DNA from: Pseudomonadota bacterium
GTDB taxonomy: Bacteria > Myxococcota_A > Polyangia > Polyangiales > Polyangiaceae
Assembly: GCA_023423895.1 (NCBI GenBank)
Contig: JAFAER010000050.1
Location: forward strand, 10,939 to 74,938
Length of the DNA stretch: 64,000 nucleotides
Direction of reading: 5' to 3'
A program made the position numbers and the translations under genes. This document shows positions 1-8,314 of the stretch, piece after piece. The notes under the pieces are model-generated. The model did no database searches and had not been told where the DNA came from. It saw nothing but the letters and a program-made list of their open reading frames with translations. Within the stretch, counting starts at the first letter, position 1. Each line of letters starts with the position of its first letter.

Positions 1-406
1 GCACGTCGGCGAAGGTCACCTTCGTGGCGATCGACTCGAGCGCCGTCACGAGCGCTGGCGTGGTCCCGAGCTCTGCGCTCTCCTCGAGCGCGAACGCGCA
101 CCGGTCCACGGCCACGAGCCCGTCGCCCTTCCCGAAGCCCGCTGGGGGAGCGGTGCAGACGGATGCCTGCAGATCGCATGTATCTACGAAGCGCGGCATC
201 TCACCAGGCGCCACCTCCGGGTCTTCCGCGCCGGGAGGGTCCGACGCGCCCGGCTGCTCCTGGCCATCGCTCTCCTCGCGTTCGGCGCTCGTGGAATCGC
301 CTCGTCCGTCCAGGGTCGGCAGCGCCTCGTCCCCGGCATCCGATGAACAGGCAGCAACGAGGGTACCGACGATGACGAGAACCGCGCTCGACGAGATCCG
401 GACCAT
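1..406 (-). CDS. Lipoprotein, partial (3' end outside the window)
   Basis: An open frame starts at ATG 404-406 on the minus strand and leaves the window without a stop, giving at least 135 residues. A GGGAG ribosome site lies five bases before the ATG. Residues 1-20 form a signal peptide ending in the lipobox VAAC, so the mature protein should be lipid-anchored. An acidic, Pro/Glu/Asp-rich linker follows (about residues 21-70), then a folded part with two cysteines (around TCDLQ and VCTAP). The domain is not recognisable from what is present; a secreted lipoprotein is all that can be said. Confidence 0.7.
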   Translation of the reverse strand, partial: MVRISSSAVLVIVGTLVAACSSDAGDEALPTLDGRGDSTSAEREESDGQEQPGASDPPGAEDPEVAPGEMPRFVDTCDLQASVCTAPPAGFGKGDGLVAVDRCAFALEESAELGTTPALVTALESIATKVTFADV

Positions 407-646
407 GATGTCTCCCTGCATGAACGCCCCGTACCAACACCGTGCGTGGCGGTGGATCGTGGAAGCGTCGCGCGATCACGGGGCTTTCGAGGGCTCCGGC
501 GGAGGGATGCGCGCCCGCTTGCGCAACTCCGGCCGCCCGCGCGCCGAGGGGTGGGCCACCGTCTCCTCAGCGGGATGATGCGCGTCCGACCGGCCTCCGA
601 CGACATCGACGGCCATACGCGATGAGCGCCCGAGCGCGGGCCGGGG
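407..646. other. Intergenic region
   Basis: These 240 bases lie upstream of the minus-strand lipoprotein gene and downstream of the L,D-transpeptidase gene, also on the minus strand. I see no gene. The promoter of the lipoprotein gene is expected here, but no clear -10/-35 pair is visible. Confidence 0.4.
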
Positions 647-2566
647 TCAGTTCGGCTTTGCCGCCGTCTTCTCGAGCTTGGGCTTGTCGGCCTTTGCCTT
701 GTCGCCCTTGTCCGCCTTTGCTGCTTTGTCGGCGTCGCCCTTCTTCTTGTCCCCGGCGTCGCTCTTCTTCGACTTGTCGCTCTTCTTCGACTTGTCGCGG
801 CTGTCCGAGGCGTCGCTCTTCTTCGGCTTGTCGCTCTTGTCCGCGCCGTCGGTCGTGTCGGCCTTCTTGGGAGGCGGCGACGCGGCAACCGCCGTCGTGG
901 CGGAGCCCGAAGCGCCAGGCGCGGCGGCCGCCGGCTTGGGGTCCTCGTGTACGACGACGCGGGTCCCGGGGTTTTCCTTCGTCGCGCGCACGCCGTGCCA
1001 GCCCTCGGGGAGGTTCGGGCCGGCCCACGCGAAGATCTGCTTCGCGTCGTGTGGCGTCATGTTCACGCAGCCGTGGCTGCGCTCGCGGCCGAAACGTGAG
1101 TGCCAGAACGCTCCGTGGATCGCGTAGCTGCCCTCGAAGTACATGATCCACGGCACGTCCTGGATCGAATACGGGCCGTCGCTCGCGCCGTCGTCCTCCA
1201 TCGTGGCGGCGATGTGCTTCTCGCGGATCTGGAACTCGCCCTGGACGGTGCGATGGTCCTTCGACTTGTCTTCGTCGTTGTGACGGCCCGTCGAGACGAT
1301 CGTCGCGTACACGGGCTTGTCACCCTCGAACGCGATGAGCGATTGCGTCGAGAGATTGACGTCGATCCACTTCTCGCCGGGAGCGAGGTTCTTCGGCGGC
1401 GGCCCCGGGCGCGTGACGGCAGCGTCGATGTCGCGCAGCCACCAGCCTTCTTCGGTCTCGAAATATCCGCGCCCGTCGATCGTCACGCTCTTGCCCGTCA
1501 GCTGCGCGATGGTGAAGCGGTCGACCGACTCACCTCGCACGAGCTTGCCGTCCTTCTCGTCCGCGCGTGACGGATCGCCGGGCTCGACGCTGTAGCGGCG
1601 CGCACGCGGGCTCACGACCCAGCCGAGCGGGAGGTGCCGCTTCTCGCCTTCTGCGCCGATGCGCACGCCCTCGAACTCCGTCGTCGGTTTGTGGACGAGG
1701 ATGTGATCGGCCGGAGCGAGGAAGCCCGCCGTGTTACGCCAGAACTTGCCCGACGCCGTGGACAGGTCGCGATCGAGCGAGAGATAGAACCCGCGCACCA
1801 TGCGCACGACGACGAGCCCGCCCTGCTCGTTCGTCCGGATGTCGTCGATCGTGACCTGCGGGCGTTGCCCCTTGTGGTCCTTGAGATACCAGGGCGCATC
1901 GGGATCGCTCGGCGGTGGCGGCGGAGCCGGCTCGCCTTCTTTCGGCTTCTTCGTCTTGCCGACGGCGAGCCCCTTCTCGAGGTCCTTGCGCTCCTTCTTC
2001 AGCGGCCGGCGCCGGTACAGCGGCGCGCCGTTGGTGAGGTTGAGACCGTAGTCGTAAGGGAGCGGACGATCCGTATACGGCGGGTGCGGCGCGGTCTCGA
2101 GCTCCTTCGACGTCAGATCGGTCGTTGCGTACTTCCCGCAGACGAAGCCGCCGCTGACGAGCTCGTACCAGCCCTCGGAGCAGTTGCCCTTCTTGATGAC
2201 CCGCGACTTCACCGCGACCACCTGGCCGCGTCGGAGATAGCCGAGGCGCTGAGCGCCCTGACGCTCCTCGCTCGTCTTCGAGGGGTCCTTGGGGGGCCAC
2301 TCGGTGGTGTTGAAGACGGGCGTCACGAAGTCGAGCACGGCGATCTTCGGCGTCGCGGCAGGATCCTGGCCGCCCGCGTCGATCGTCTCGATGGCGGCCG
2401 GCCCTCCATCGTCGGTCGTGTCCGGGTCCGAGGCATCTGGCTCGCCCCCCGCGTTGCGGCCCTTGCAGCCTCCGCTCGCGACCACGATTCCGGCGAGCAC
2501 CAGCGGGGCGAACACGGCCCGCGCGGCGAGAAGGCAGGAAGCGACGTTGTCCAACGGCGTGCTCAC
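647..2566 (-). CDS. L,D-transpeptidase (YkuD) lipoprotein
   Basis: This 639-residue protein should catalyse cysteine-dependent L,D-transpeptidation of peptidoglycan, or attach proteins to it, in the periplasm. It has a signal peptide with lipobox SGGC (about residues 30-34). The C-terminal half carries the YkuD signature: a conserved HGAFW His followed by SHGCVNM with the nucleophile Cys near residue 500. About 350 residues precede the catalytic domain, including a region with cysteines around GNCSEGWYEL and VCGKY that may be SH3-like. After the catalytic domain comes a repetitive Lys/Asp/Ser-rich tail (about residue 566 to the end), probably disordered and perhaps contacting the wall or DNA. 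A paralogue with the same architecture but no such tail lies at 12676-14433. Confidence 0.88.
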   Translation of the reverse strand: MSTPLDNVASCLLAARAVFAPLVLAGIVVASGGCKGRNAGGEPDASDPDTTDDGGPAAIETIDAGGQDPAATPKIAVLDFVTPVFNTTEWPPKDPSKTSEERQGAQRLGYLRRGQVVAVKSRVIKKGNCSEGWYELVSGGFVCGKYATTDLTSKELETAPHPPYTDRPLPYDYGLNLTNGAPLYRRRPLKKERKDLEKGLAVGKTKKPKEGEPAPPPPPSDPDAPWYLKDHKGQRPQVTIDDIRTNEQGGLVVVRMVRGFYLSLDRDLSTASGKFWRNTAGFLAPADHILVHKPTTEFEGVRIGAEGEKRHLPLGWVVSPRARRYSVEPGDPSRADEKDGKLVRGESVDRFTIAQLTGKSVTIDGRGYFETEEGWWLRDIDAAVTRPGPPPKNLAPGEKWIDVNLSTQSLIAFEGDKPVYATIVSTGRHNDEDKSKDHRTVQGEFQIREKHIAATMEDDGASDGPYSIQDVPWIMYFEGSYAIHGAFWHSRFGRERSHGCVNMTPHDAKQIFAWAGPNLPEGWHGVRATKENPGTRVVVHEDPKPAAAAPGASGSATTAVAASPPPKKADTTDGADKSDKPKKSDASDSRDKSKKSDKSKKSDAGDKKKGDADKAAKADKGDKAKADKPKLEKTAAKPN

Positions 2567-2719
2567 GGGACGAACCGCACGTACGACGTGTGCGCCGCGC
2601 GTGCAAGCGCGCGCAGGGAACCCTCCGGAAGCAACGGATATTTTGTCGTTTCGCGCGTCCCCGTGCCGGACCGTTCCAGCGAGTGTCCGCCGCCTCGCAG
2701 CGAAGGTCGCCGGAGCCTC

Positions 2720-3838
2720 TCACCCCGTGCTCGCCGTCTGGCCTTTCACGTGAGAGGTCACGTGCCCATCGCGGGGACAGATCGCGCGCGATCCCGCCTG
2801 AGGGACGGGCATCTCCGCCGGGACGAGCGAGCCGCTCCTCGGAGGTGCGACGATCGCCGGCTTGCTCCAGCCGCGTTGACGATCGAGCTCAGCCGGAAAG
2901 AGCGCCCGCATCATCTCCCCGATGCGCGCAGGAGCCGCCTGCGCGATCCGGCGACCGAGGACGGCGTCGAGATCGCGCGCGAGCTTGCCGGCGCTCTCGT
3001 AGCGTCGGTCGCGATTGCGCTCGAGCGCATGAAGGACAATCGCGGAGAGCTCCGGCGGCACGTCGGACGCCAGTGTCCGCGGGTCGGGGATCGGTCCCCG
3101 ATGCACGGCGCACACCGTGGCGATGTCCGTGGGACGGCCGAACAGCCGTCGCGTCGTGAGCAGCTCCCAGAGCGTCGTGCCGAGCCCGAAGACGTCGCTC
3201 CGGCGGTCCAGCGGCAGCTGCATGATCTGCTCCGGCGAGAGGTAGGGAAGCTTCCCCTTGATGATCCCGTGGAGCGTCGTGGTGGCCCGACCGCTGCATT
3301 TGGCGAGCCCGAAGTCGATGAGCTTCACCTCGCCGTCGAACGTGAGGAAGATGTTCGACGGATTCACGTCCCGATGGATGATCCCGAGCGGCTGTCCGCC
3401 CTCGTCGGCGAGGTCGTGGGCGTACGCGAGCGCCTCGCCGACGCGGGCCGCGATCCAGGCGGCCGCCTCGGGATGCAGGCCCATTCCACGCGTGACGCAC
3501 GCCCTCTGCACCTCTGCGAGCGTGGTGCCTCGGAGCAGATCCATTGCGATGAACGCGTGGTCGGTCCCAGCGCCGTGCTCGAACGTCCGCACGATGTTCG
3601 GATGAACGAGGCGCTCGAGCAAGCGTGCCTCGTCGAAGAACATCGCGAGGACCTCGTCATCGTCGCGGAGGTCGTGGCGCACGACCTTCAACGCAACGAG
3701 CGCAGCGTCGCCGAAGCGACGCCCGAGATAGATCGCCGACAGACCGCCTCCTGCGATCTTGCCGAGGACGTCGTGGCGCCCGAGCTGCACGGGTCGCGTG
3801 GGGCGTGACGAACCGGGACGTACACGCGTCAGCGACAT
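2720..3838 (-). CDS. Ser/Thr protein kinase (cytosolic)
   Basis: A Hanks-type kinase of 372 residues. The kinase domain fills about residues 21-290: glycine loop GKIAGGG (26-32), VALKVV with the ATP-binding Lys 51, catalytic loop HRDVNPSN (155-162), DFG (175-177) and SPEQ in the activation segment. A short Pro-rich tail follows and there is no membrane segment, so it should act in the cytosol. The ATG at 3838 was chosen; a GTG at 3895 would add 19 residues before the domain, and neither has a clear ribosome site. It is divergent from the GYF-like gene at 4244. All catalytic residues are present, so it should be active; its target is unknown. Confidence 0.9.
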   Translation of the reverse strand: MSLTRVRPGSSRPTRPVQLGRHDVLGKIAGGGLSAIYLGRRFGDAALVALKVVRHDLRDDDEVLAMFFDEARLLERLVHPNIVRTFEHGAGTDHAFIAMDLLRGTTLAEVQRACVTRGMGLHPEAAAWIAARVGEALAYAHDLADEGGQPLGIIHRDVNPSNIFLTFDGEVKLIDFGLAKCSGRATTTLHGIIKGKLPYLSPEQIMQLPLDRRSDVFGLGTTLWELLTTRRLFGRPTDIATVCAVHRGPIPDPRTLASDVPPELSAIVLHALERNRDRRYESAGKLARDLDAVLGRRIAQAAPARIGEMMRALFPAELDRQRGWSKPAIVAPPRSGSLVPAEMPVPQAGSRAICPRDGHVTSHVKGQTASTG

Positions 3839-4243
3839 CTCTGCACGCGCGAGGATGCACGTCACGGGCCGTCGCTCGGCCTGCGTCGCTCGCACGTGCG
3901 AGAGCGTGTTCGGAGAACGGTGCGCGCACGGCGAGCGACGCGCTGCTGGTGACTGCCCGCGCCCCGTTGATGCTCTCTCGCTTCACGGCAACGGCAGTGA
4001 CCGGACGCTCCCGACCGTCACATCATCGCCAGCCTGCGTGCACGCGCACGCGTCCATTCCAGGCGGACGACTCCGCTACGGTTGCGGGAAATTCGGCCTG
4101 ATTTTGCGCTCGAGCGAGTTGCCGCTCATCCGTCGACTGCTACGAAACGTCGGCCGGCGCGAGGAGCCGAGAACCGTACCGCGGACTCCCGCGGCGCGAG
4201 CTCTCGACGTGGACCTGCGCCTGCGATTCACCGGAGGCGCGAC
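3839..4243. promoter_or_regulatory. Divergent intergenic region with 14-bp palindrome
   Basis: This is 405 bases between the minus-strand kinase gene and the plus-strand GYF-like gene. I see no convincing gene; any plus-strand reading from 4082 is a 5' extension lacking domain features. CTCGCACGTGCGAG at 3889-3902 is a perfect 14-bp palindrome and could be an operator for the kinase gene. A GGAGGCG ribosome site just before 4244 supports that start. Confidence 0.35.
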
Positions 4244-5146
4244 ATGAGCATGGACGTGGCGGCGGCGAATGGAGTCGATCTCGAGCTCTGGCACGTGCAG
4301 GTCGGCGGCGTCGTCCGTTCGATGGACCTCGACGAGCTCGACCGCGCGTTCCAGTCCGGCGTCATCGACGAGCGCACGCCGGTGCTCGCAGCAGGCGCGC
4401 TTCACTGGACGACACTCGGTGACGTCGCTGGCCTCGGCACGCCCGACGAGCAAGTCGTCTCCACTCCCTCGACGAGCCCTGCTCCACGCGCTGCGCTGCA
4501 CGGCATCGACGAGCAACCGAACAGCATTGCGCCGCTTGCAGCAGACATCCCATCGTCGAACGTGGTGATCCCGTCGTTCCCGACGCCGACGTTCGACGTC
4601 TCCTACGGAACCGAGGAGCTCCGCGTCTTCCGTCCGAAGCGGCGCATCGGGCGCGCGCTGGCCGTCGTCGCGACCGTCGCGCTCGTCGCCGGGGCAGCGG
4701 TCGGCCTGAAGTCGTACGGCGTCGACCGGCTGGAGGCGAAGGTCGCGTCCGCAGCGGCGTTCGTGAAGAGCAAGGCAGGCGAGAGCAGCCGCGCCGCCGC
4801 TGGAGTCCAGGCGCCGGTCGCAGCTCCGCCCCAACCGGTCGCGCTGCCCGCGAAAGACGTCTCACCGCCAACGCCACGCACGGCAGCCGTGAGCCCGCCT
4901 CCGGCGAACGCAGCGGAGAGCCTGCCTGCGGTGACGCCAGTCGAGAGCCTGCCTTCGGTGACGACGGGTGCCGCCACCGTCTCGGTCGACTCGCTGCCAT
5001 CGGCCCCGCCCACGGCGGAGAAAGCGAGCAAGAAGCACCGCGGCCACAAGAAGAAGGGCGCGCCAGCAAAGGCGAAGAGCAAGACGTCGGGCGATCCGAC
5101 GCAGCGCGGGAGCGGCCAGTTCGACCCGCTGAACGGCGCGCTCTGA
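4244..5146 (+). CDS. GYF_2/DUF4339-like membrane protein
   Basis: A 300-residue protein. The start is ATG 4244 because GGAGGCG lies just upstream. Residues about 15-65 (LWHVQVGG..., LDRAFQSGVI, GALHWTTLGDV) resemble the GYF_2 (DUF4339) fold seen at the N-terminus of many bacterial membrane proteins, where it is thought to bind peptides. One transmembrane helix lies near residues 138-158. The rest is a Pro/Ala/Ser-rich region with SLP repeats and a Lys-rich stretch near the C-terminus, probably outside the membrane and disordered. It converges with the next gene with 15 bases between stops. The function is unknown. Confidence 0.75.
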   Translation: MSMDVAAANGVDLELWHVQVGGVVRSMDLDELDRAFQSGVIDERTPVLAAGALHWTTLGDVAGLGTPDEQVVSTPSTSPAPRAALHGIDEQPNSIAPLAADIPSSNVVIPSFPTPTFDVSYGTEELRVFRPKRRIGRALAVVATVALVAGAAVGLKSYGVDRLEAKVASAAAFVKSKAGESSRAAAGVQAPVAAPPQPVALPAKDVSPPTPRTAAVSPPPANAAESLPAVTPVESLPSVTTGAATVSVDSLPSAPPTAEKASKKHRGHKKKGAPAKAKSKTSGDPTQRGSGQFDPLNGAL

Positions 5147-5161
5147 GCTCGATCTCCGCGC

Positions 5162-6391
5162 TCACATCACGGAGGCGACGCCTCCGCACGGGACATCGAC
5201 GACCTGCGTCCCGCGACCCGCGTTGACGCGGTGTTTGCCGCACGACACGACGATGCGGCCCCCCTGGACACGCTTGTAGTCGCCATCGACCATCACGGTC
5301 ATGAGCGATGCGGGGACCTCGATCGTTCCCGTGGTCGCCGGAGGCGCCGCGGGGCGCGATGGCGTCGCGGGCGCGAGCGGCGCCGCGGCCGATGCGGCGA
5401 CGACCGGCGTCGGTGGCGGCTCGGGGACGACGGCGGGCGGCGCAGCGGAAGTGGCCGGCTTGACGGTCCTTGCCGGCGCCGTCGTCGATGCCGCTCGCGA
5501 GGTCTGAGCGGACGACGGCGCGGCCGAGCCACCGGCTTCACGTCCGACGTACGCCGGGGCCGACGGCAGCGCGCTCGGGGAATAGACGGGGGTGCCGTCT
5601 TCGTCCTGCGCACCGGGAGGAGCAGCGGCCTTCTGCGGCGTCGTCTCGGTCGTCTCGATGACGGCCGAGCGCACGACGCCCTTCTGCGCCTCGCGCGGTT
5701 TCGCGGCCACGGTCGGCGTGCTCTTCGTGCGCTCCGAGACGTCCGCACCGGCCGTGAACGACACGATCGCGATCGCGACCGCGGCGCAGAGGGCGATCCC
5801 GAAGCCCAGCGCGCCGACGATCAAGGGCGTGTTCGACTTCGGTAGGCCGGGCACGTGCGGTACCGGCGGAAGCTTCAACGTCGCGTCGGGATGCGCGTAC
5901 GGAACATCGATCGCAACGGGCGCGAACGACGCCAACGTCGACGTGTGCGGCGCGCCGAACAGCCGCGACCGGTCGAAGGGCTGCGTCCGTTCGAGCCGTC
6001 GCTGCTCTTCTTCCTCGAGATCGTCCGGATCGAGCTCGTGGATCGGCTGCGTGGCCGCAGCGGTCGGAGCGTCGCGGCTCGGCGTAGCGTCCGAGGTGTC
6101 CGAGGTGTCCAACGTGATGACGACGTTCAGCGGTCGCTTCGCCGGGATGGTCGCGGCGAGCGCATCGAGCGCCGACTGCGACATCGGCTCCGCGTCGAGG
6201 GCGCGCGCGGAAGGCGAACGCAGCGTTGGCTCACGCGACATGATCTGCGTCCCGCCGTCGGCGATGAGGTCTTCGTCGCCCAGCTCGAGCTCGCTCGACC
6301 ACGCGCCGTCGTTGGGGCCGCCGTCTGCCGGAGCGGTGGGGCGATCCATGTCTGTCGTCGAAGCCGGGAACGGCGAGGAGGAGTTCGACAC
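5162..6391 (-). CDS. Single-pass membrane protein with PEGA-like C-terminus
   Basis: A 409-residue protein of unknown role. GTG 6391 was chosen because AGAAAGG precedes it by about ten bases; the ATG at 6349 has no ribosome site. The N-terminal half is acidic and low-complexity and should be cytosolic. It is followed by one transmembrane helix (around IVGALGFGIALCAAVAIAIV) and a long Pro/Ala/Ser/Thr-rich linker. The last 50 residues form a compact beta-rich end (TGTIEVPASLMTVMVDG..., VVSCGKHRV..., VDVPCGG) that resembles PEGA-type or receptor-associated modules and has two cysteines. The layout, cytosolic low-complexity part plus periplasmic module, resembles the C-terminal halves of myxobacterial sensor kinases, but no kinase domain is present. 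Confidence 0.72.
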   Translation of the reverse strand: MSNSSSPFPASTTDMDRPTAPADGGPNDGAWSSELELGDEDLIADGGTQIMSREPTLRSPSARALDAEPMSQSALDALAATIPAKRPLNVVITLDTSDTSDATPSRDAPTAAATQPIHELDPDDLEEEEQRRLERTQPFDRSRLFGAPHTSTLASFAPVAIDVPYAHPDATLKLPPVPHVPGLPKSNTPLIVGALGFGIALCAAVAIAIVSFTAGADVSERTKSTPTVAAKPREAQKGVVRSAVIETTETTPQKAAAPPGAQDEDGTPVYSPSALPSAPAYVGREAGGSAAPSSAQTSRAASTTAPARTVKPATSAAPPAVVPEPPPTPVVAASAAAPLAPATPSRPAAPPATTGTIEVPASLMTVMVDGDYKRVQGGRIVVSCGKHRVNAGRGTQVVDVPCGGVASVM

Positions 6392-6573
6392 CGGAGTGGA
6401 GCCTTTCTGACGTCTCGAGGAGCGTGCGGAGTCGAACGAGCATGCACTCGGTCCACGCACGGCGAGCTTTACGTCAGGGACGCGCGGTTTCCCCCCTCGA
6501 CGCACGAGGATTCGCCCGCCCCGTCGCGAAGGGAAGGATCGGAGCCTGCTACGCGTAGACCCGTGGATGGGCC

Positions 6574-7086
6574 TCAGCGCGCGAGCGTCTTCAGCACCTG
6601 GCTGAGAGCGCACAGGCCGAGGAACACGCCGAAGCCGACGGCGGCGCCCTTCTTGGTCTCCGGTCCCTTCGACAACGCGTAGACGAGACCGAGCCCGATG
6701 CACCCGCCGAACAGGCCCATCGCCAGGCCGAGGCCGAAGCTGCCGCGCGAGGGAATGGCAAACGCCGACGGCGGCGGCATGTTGTACGGCACCGGCTGAC
6801 CGAACGTGCTCGCTGCGGGAGGCGGCGGCGTGTAGCCGTTCGGAGGCGCGCCGTACGAGGCCGGCGGAAGCGGAGTCCCCGAAAGCGGGGCATGATGAGG
6901 ACCGTGCGCCGGACCATGGCTCCGGGACGGTGGAGGACCGTACGCCGTCCCGGCAGGAGCGCTCGGAGGAGGTCCGTAGGCGCTGCCCGGAGGCGGGCCA
7001 TAGCCACCTGCGAAGGGACCTCCGTTACTGCCGCCGGGGGGCGCGCCGTATCCGCCGGGAGGCGCGCCGCCGTTCGAGTTGCTCAT
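6574..7086 (-). CDS. Gly/Pro/Tyr-rich membrane protein
   Basis: A 170-residue protein. About residues 6-110 are repeats of GGYGAPPG, GPPP and similar units, rich in Gly, Pro and Tyr and certainly disordered. Two hydrophobic helices close the protein (around FGLGLAMGLFGGCIGLGLVYAL and GAAVGFGVFLGLCALSQVL). Bacterial proteins with such a proline-rich cytosolic face and a small membrane anchor are common, but no function follows from the sequence. ATG 7086 is the first codon of the repeat-bearing frame. It lies 86 bases downstream of the TerB-DUF697 gene on the same strand and could be co-transcribed with it. Confidence 0.72.
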   Translation of the reverse strand: MSNSNGGAPPGGYGAPPGGSNGGPFAGGYGPPPGSAYGPPPSAPAGTAYGPPPSRSHGPAHGPHHAPLSGTPLPPASYGAPPNGYTPPPPAASTFGQPVPYNMPPPSAFAIPSRGSFGLGLAMGLFGGCIGLGLVYALSKGPETKKGAAVGFGVFLGLCALSQVLKTLAR

Positions 7087-7172
7087 CGCGGCCGATCGTA
7101 GCCAGTCGAGCGTGCACTCGCCAAGCCCTCGCCAACCCCACGCCAAGCCCGGACTCGACTTCGCGCTCACGC

Positions 7173-8132
7173 TCAGACGAGAGCGGCCACCCGCGCGTCG
7201 AACTCGTCTTGCGTGATGTTGCCGGCTTCGAGCTCCGCCGTGAGCGCGTCGACGGCCACCTCGTTCTGGCGTCGCGACTGGATGATCACGTCGTGATGAT
7301 CTGCATACACCGCCCTCGCCTCCTCCTCGGCCAACTTGAACCGAGCGCGGAGCGAGGCGGGATCCGCGACGTGCGTCTGACCGGCCGCGAACACCTTCTC
7401 GATGACCGCACCGAGCGCATACGTCGACGCAAATGAGGTGGTCGCGCCGACCACGCTGCCCCATCCGGGCAAGAGCTTGGCGAGGTTGTTCACCGCGAGC
7501 CGCGCGCCCGTTCCGAGCCCGACTCCGTACAGGATCGACTTCGCCGCCGGACCATCGACGACGTGCCCCCAGAGTGCGCCCACGTCCCGGATCATCTTGA
7601 GCTGTACCGCGACGACGGCGAGATCGGTCGCGATGGCGAGACCGGGGATCGGGAACGCGCCGAGCGCGGCGGTGAGGACGGCGTGCCGGAGCACACGCGT
7701 CTTCACCTCGGCGCTGCGCTCGGCAGGGTCGTCGATGCGCACGAGCGCCAGCGAAGCTTCGCCGCCTGTCGCCCGCGACGTGAACATGCGCTCGAGCGCC
7801 GCTCGTTGCTCCGACGACGGCTGCGCGACCGTGGCGATCTTCGCGAGCAGCGCCTCCTCTTCTTCGGTGCACGTGCCGTCGGCGTGCGCCATGAAGAAGG
7901 CGCTCCGATAGATCTGCTCACGAGCCTCTGGGCTCTCGAGCTCTTGCAGCTGCTCGTCGACATCGACCTCCTCTGCAAGCAGCGTCTCCACCGTCATCCC
8001 GGCAGGTAGCTCGAGGCTCTCCAGCGCCGCAGCGAGCGACTTGCGCTCGTCGTTGTGGACCGTCCCATCGGCGCGCGCCATGGCAACGAGCAACCGGAGG
8101 CTCGCGAGCGCTTCGTTCTCGGCAATCGACAT
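7173..8132 (-). CDS. TerB-like and DUF697 fusion protein
   Basis: A 319-residue protein built from three recognisable parts. Residues about 1-125 contain two acidic helical blocks with the TerB (tellurite-resistance/Mo-dependent) pattern (VAMARADGTVHNDER, FMAHADGTCTEEE), which binds metal in relatives. Residues about 150-260 match DUF697, the helical membrane-associated domain found beside GTPases (AALGAFPIPGLAIATDLAVVAVQLKMI). The last 25 residues (LEAGNITQDEFDARVAAL) look like a SHOCT-type oligomerisation motif. ATG 8132 lies where the TerB domain starts. Together this suggests a membrane-associated stress protein, but the role is inferred from domains only. Confidence 0.8.
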   Translation of the reverse strand: MSIAENEALASLRLLVAMARADGTVHNDERKSLAAALESLELPAGMTVETLLAEEVDVDEQLQELESPEAREQIYRSAFFMAHADGTCTEEEEALLAKIATVAQPSSEQRAALERMFTSRATGGEASLALVRIDDPAERSAEVKTRVLRHAVLTAALGAFPIPGLAIATDLAVVAVQLKMIRDVGALWGHVVDGPAAKSILYGVGLGTGARLAVNNLAKLLPGWGSVVGATTSFASTYALGAVIEKVFAAGQTHVADPASLRARFKLAEEEARAVYADHHDVIIQSRRQNEVAVDALTAELEAGNITQDEFDARVAALV

Positions 8133-8314
8133 CGGGAGAGAGAGAGACTGCGAGGACGCGGCGAAGTCAAGAATGCGTACGCATCCCAGCGGATGCGACG
8201 GGCATGCCGCGGATCCGCAACTCGGCGGCACGTGACTCGAAGCGTCACCGTTCGTTCGGTCGAGGACGAGCACGAGCATGCACGTCGATGGGCGCTTCGT
8301 GGTAAACGCGGAGC
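8133..8314. promoter_or_regulatory. Divergent promoter region
   Basis: 182 bases between the minus-strand TerB-DUF697 gene and the plus-strand malic enzyme gene. Both promoters should lie here. I see no confident -10/-35 pair or operator. Confidence 0.35.

Noticed and set aside
647..870. DNA repeats encoding Lys/Asp/Ser at the end of the L,D-transpeptidase gene
   Set aside because: The units are imprecise and in frame with the gene, so this is a low-complexity protein tail, not a separate repeat element.
1634..3808. A long plus-strand open frame of 724 codons
   Set aside because: It lies opposite the L,D-transpeptidase and kinase genes and is Arg/Ala-rich without any domain. In such GC-rich DNA antisense frames stay open by chance.
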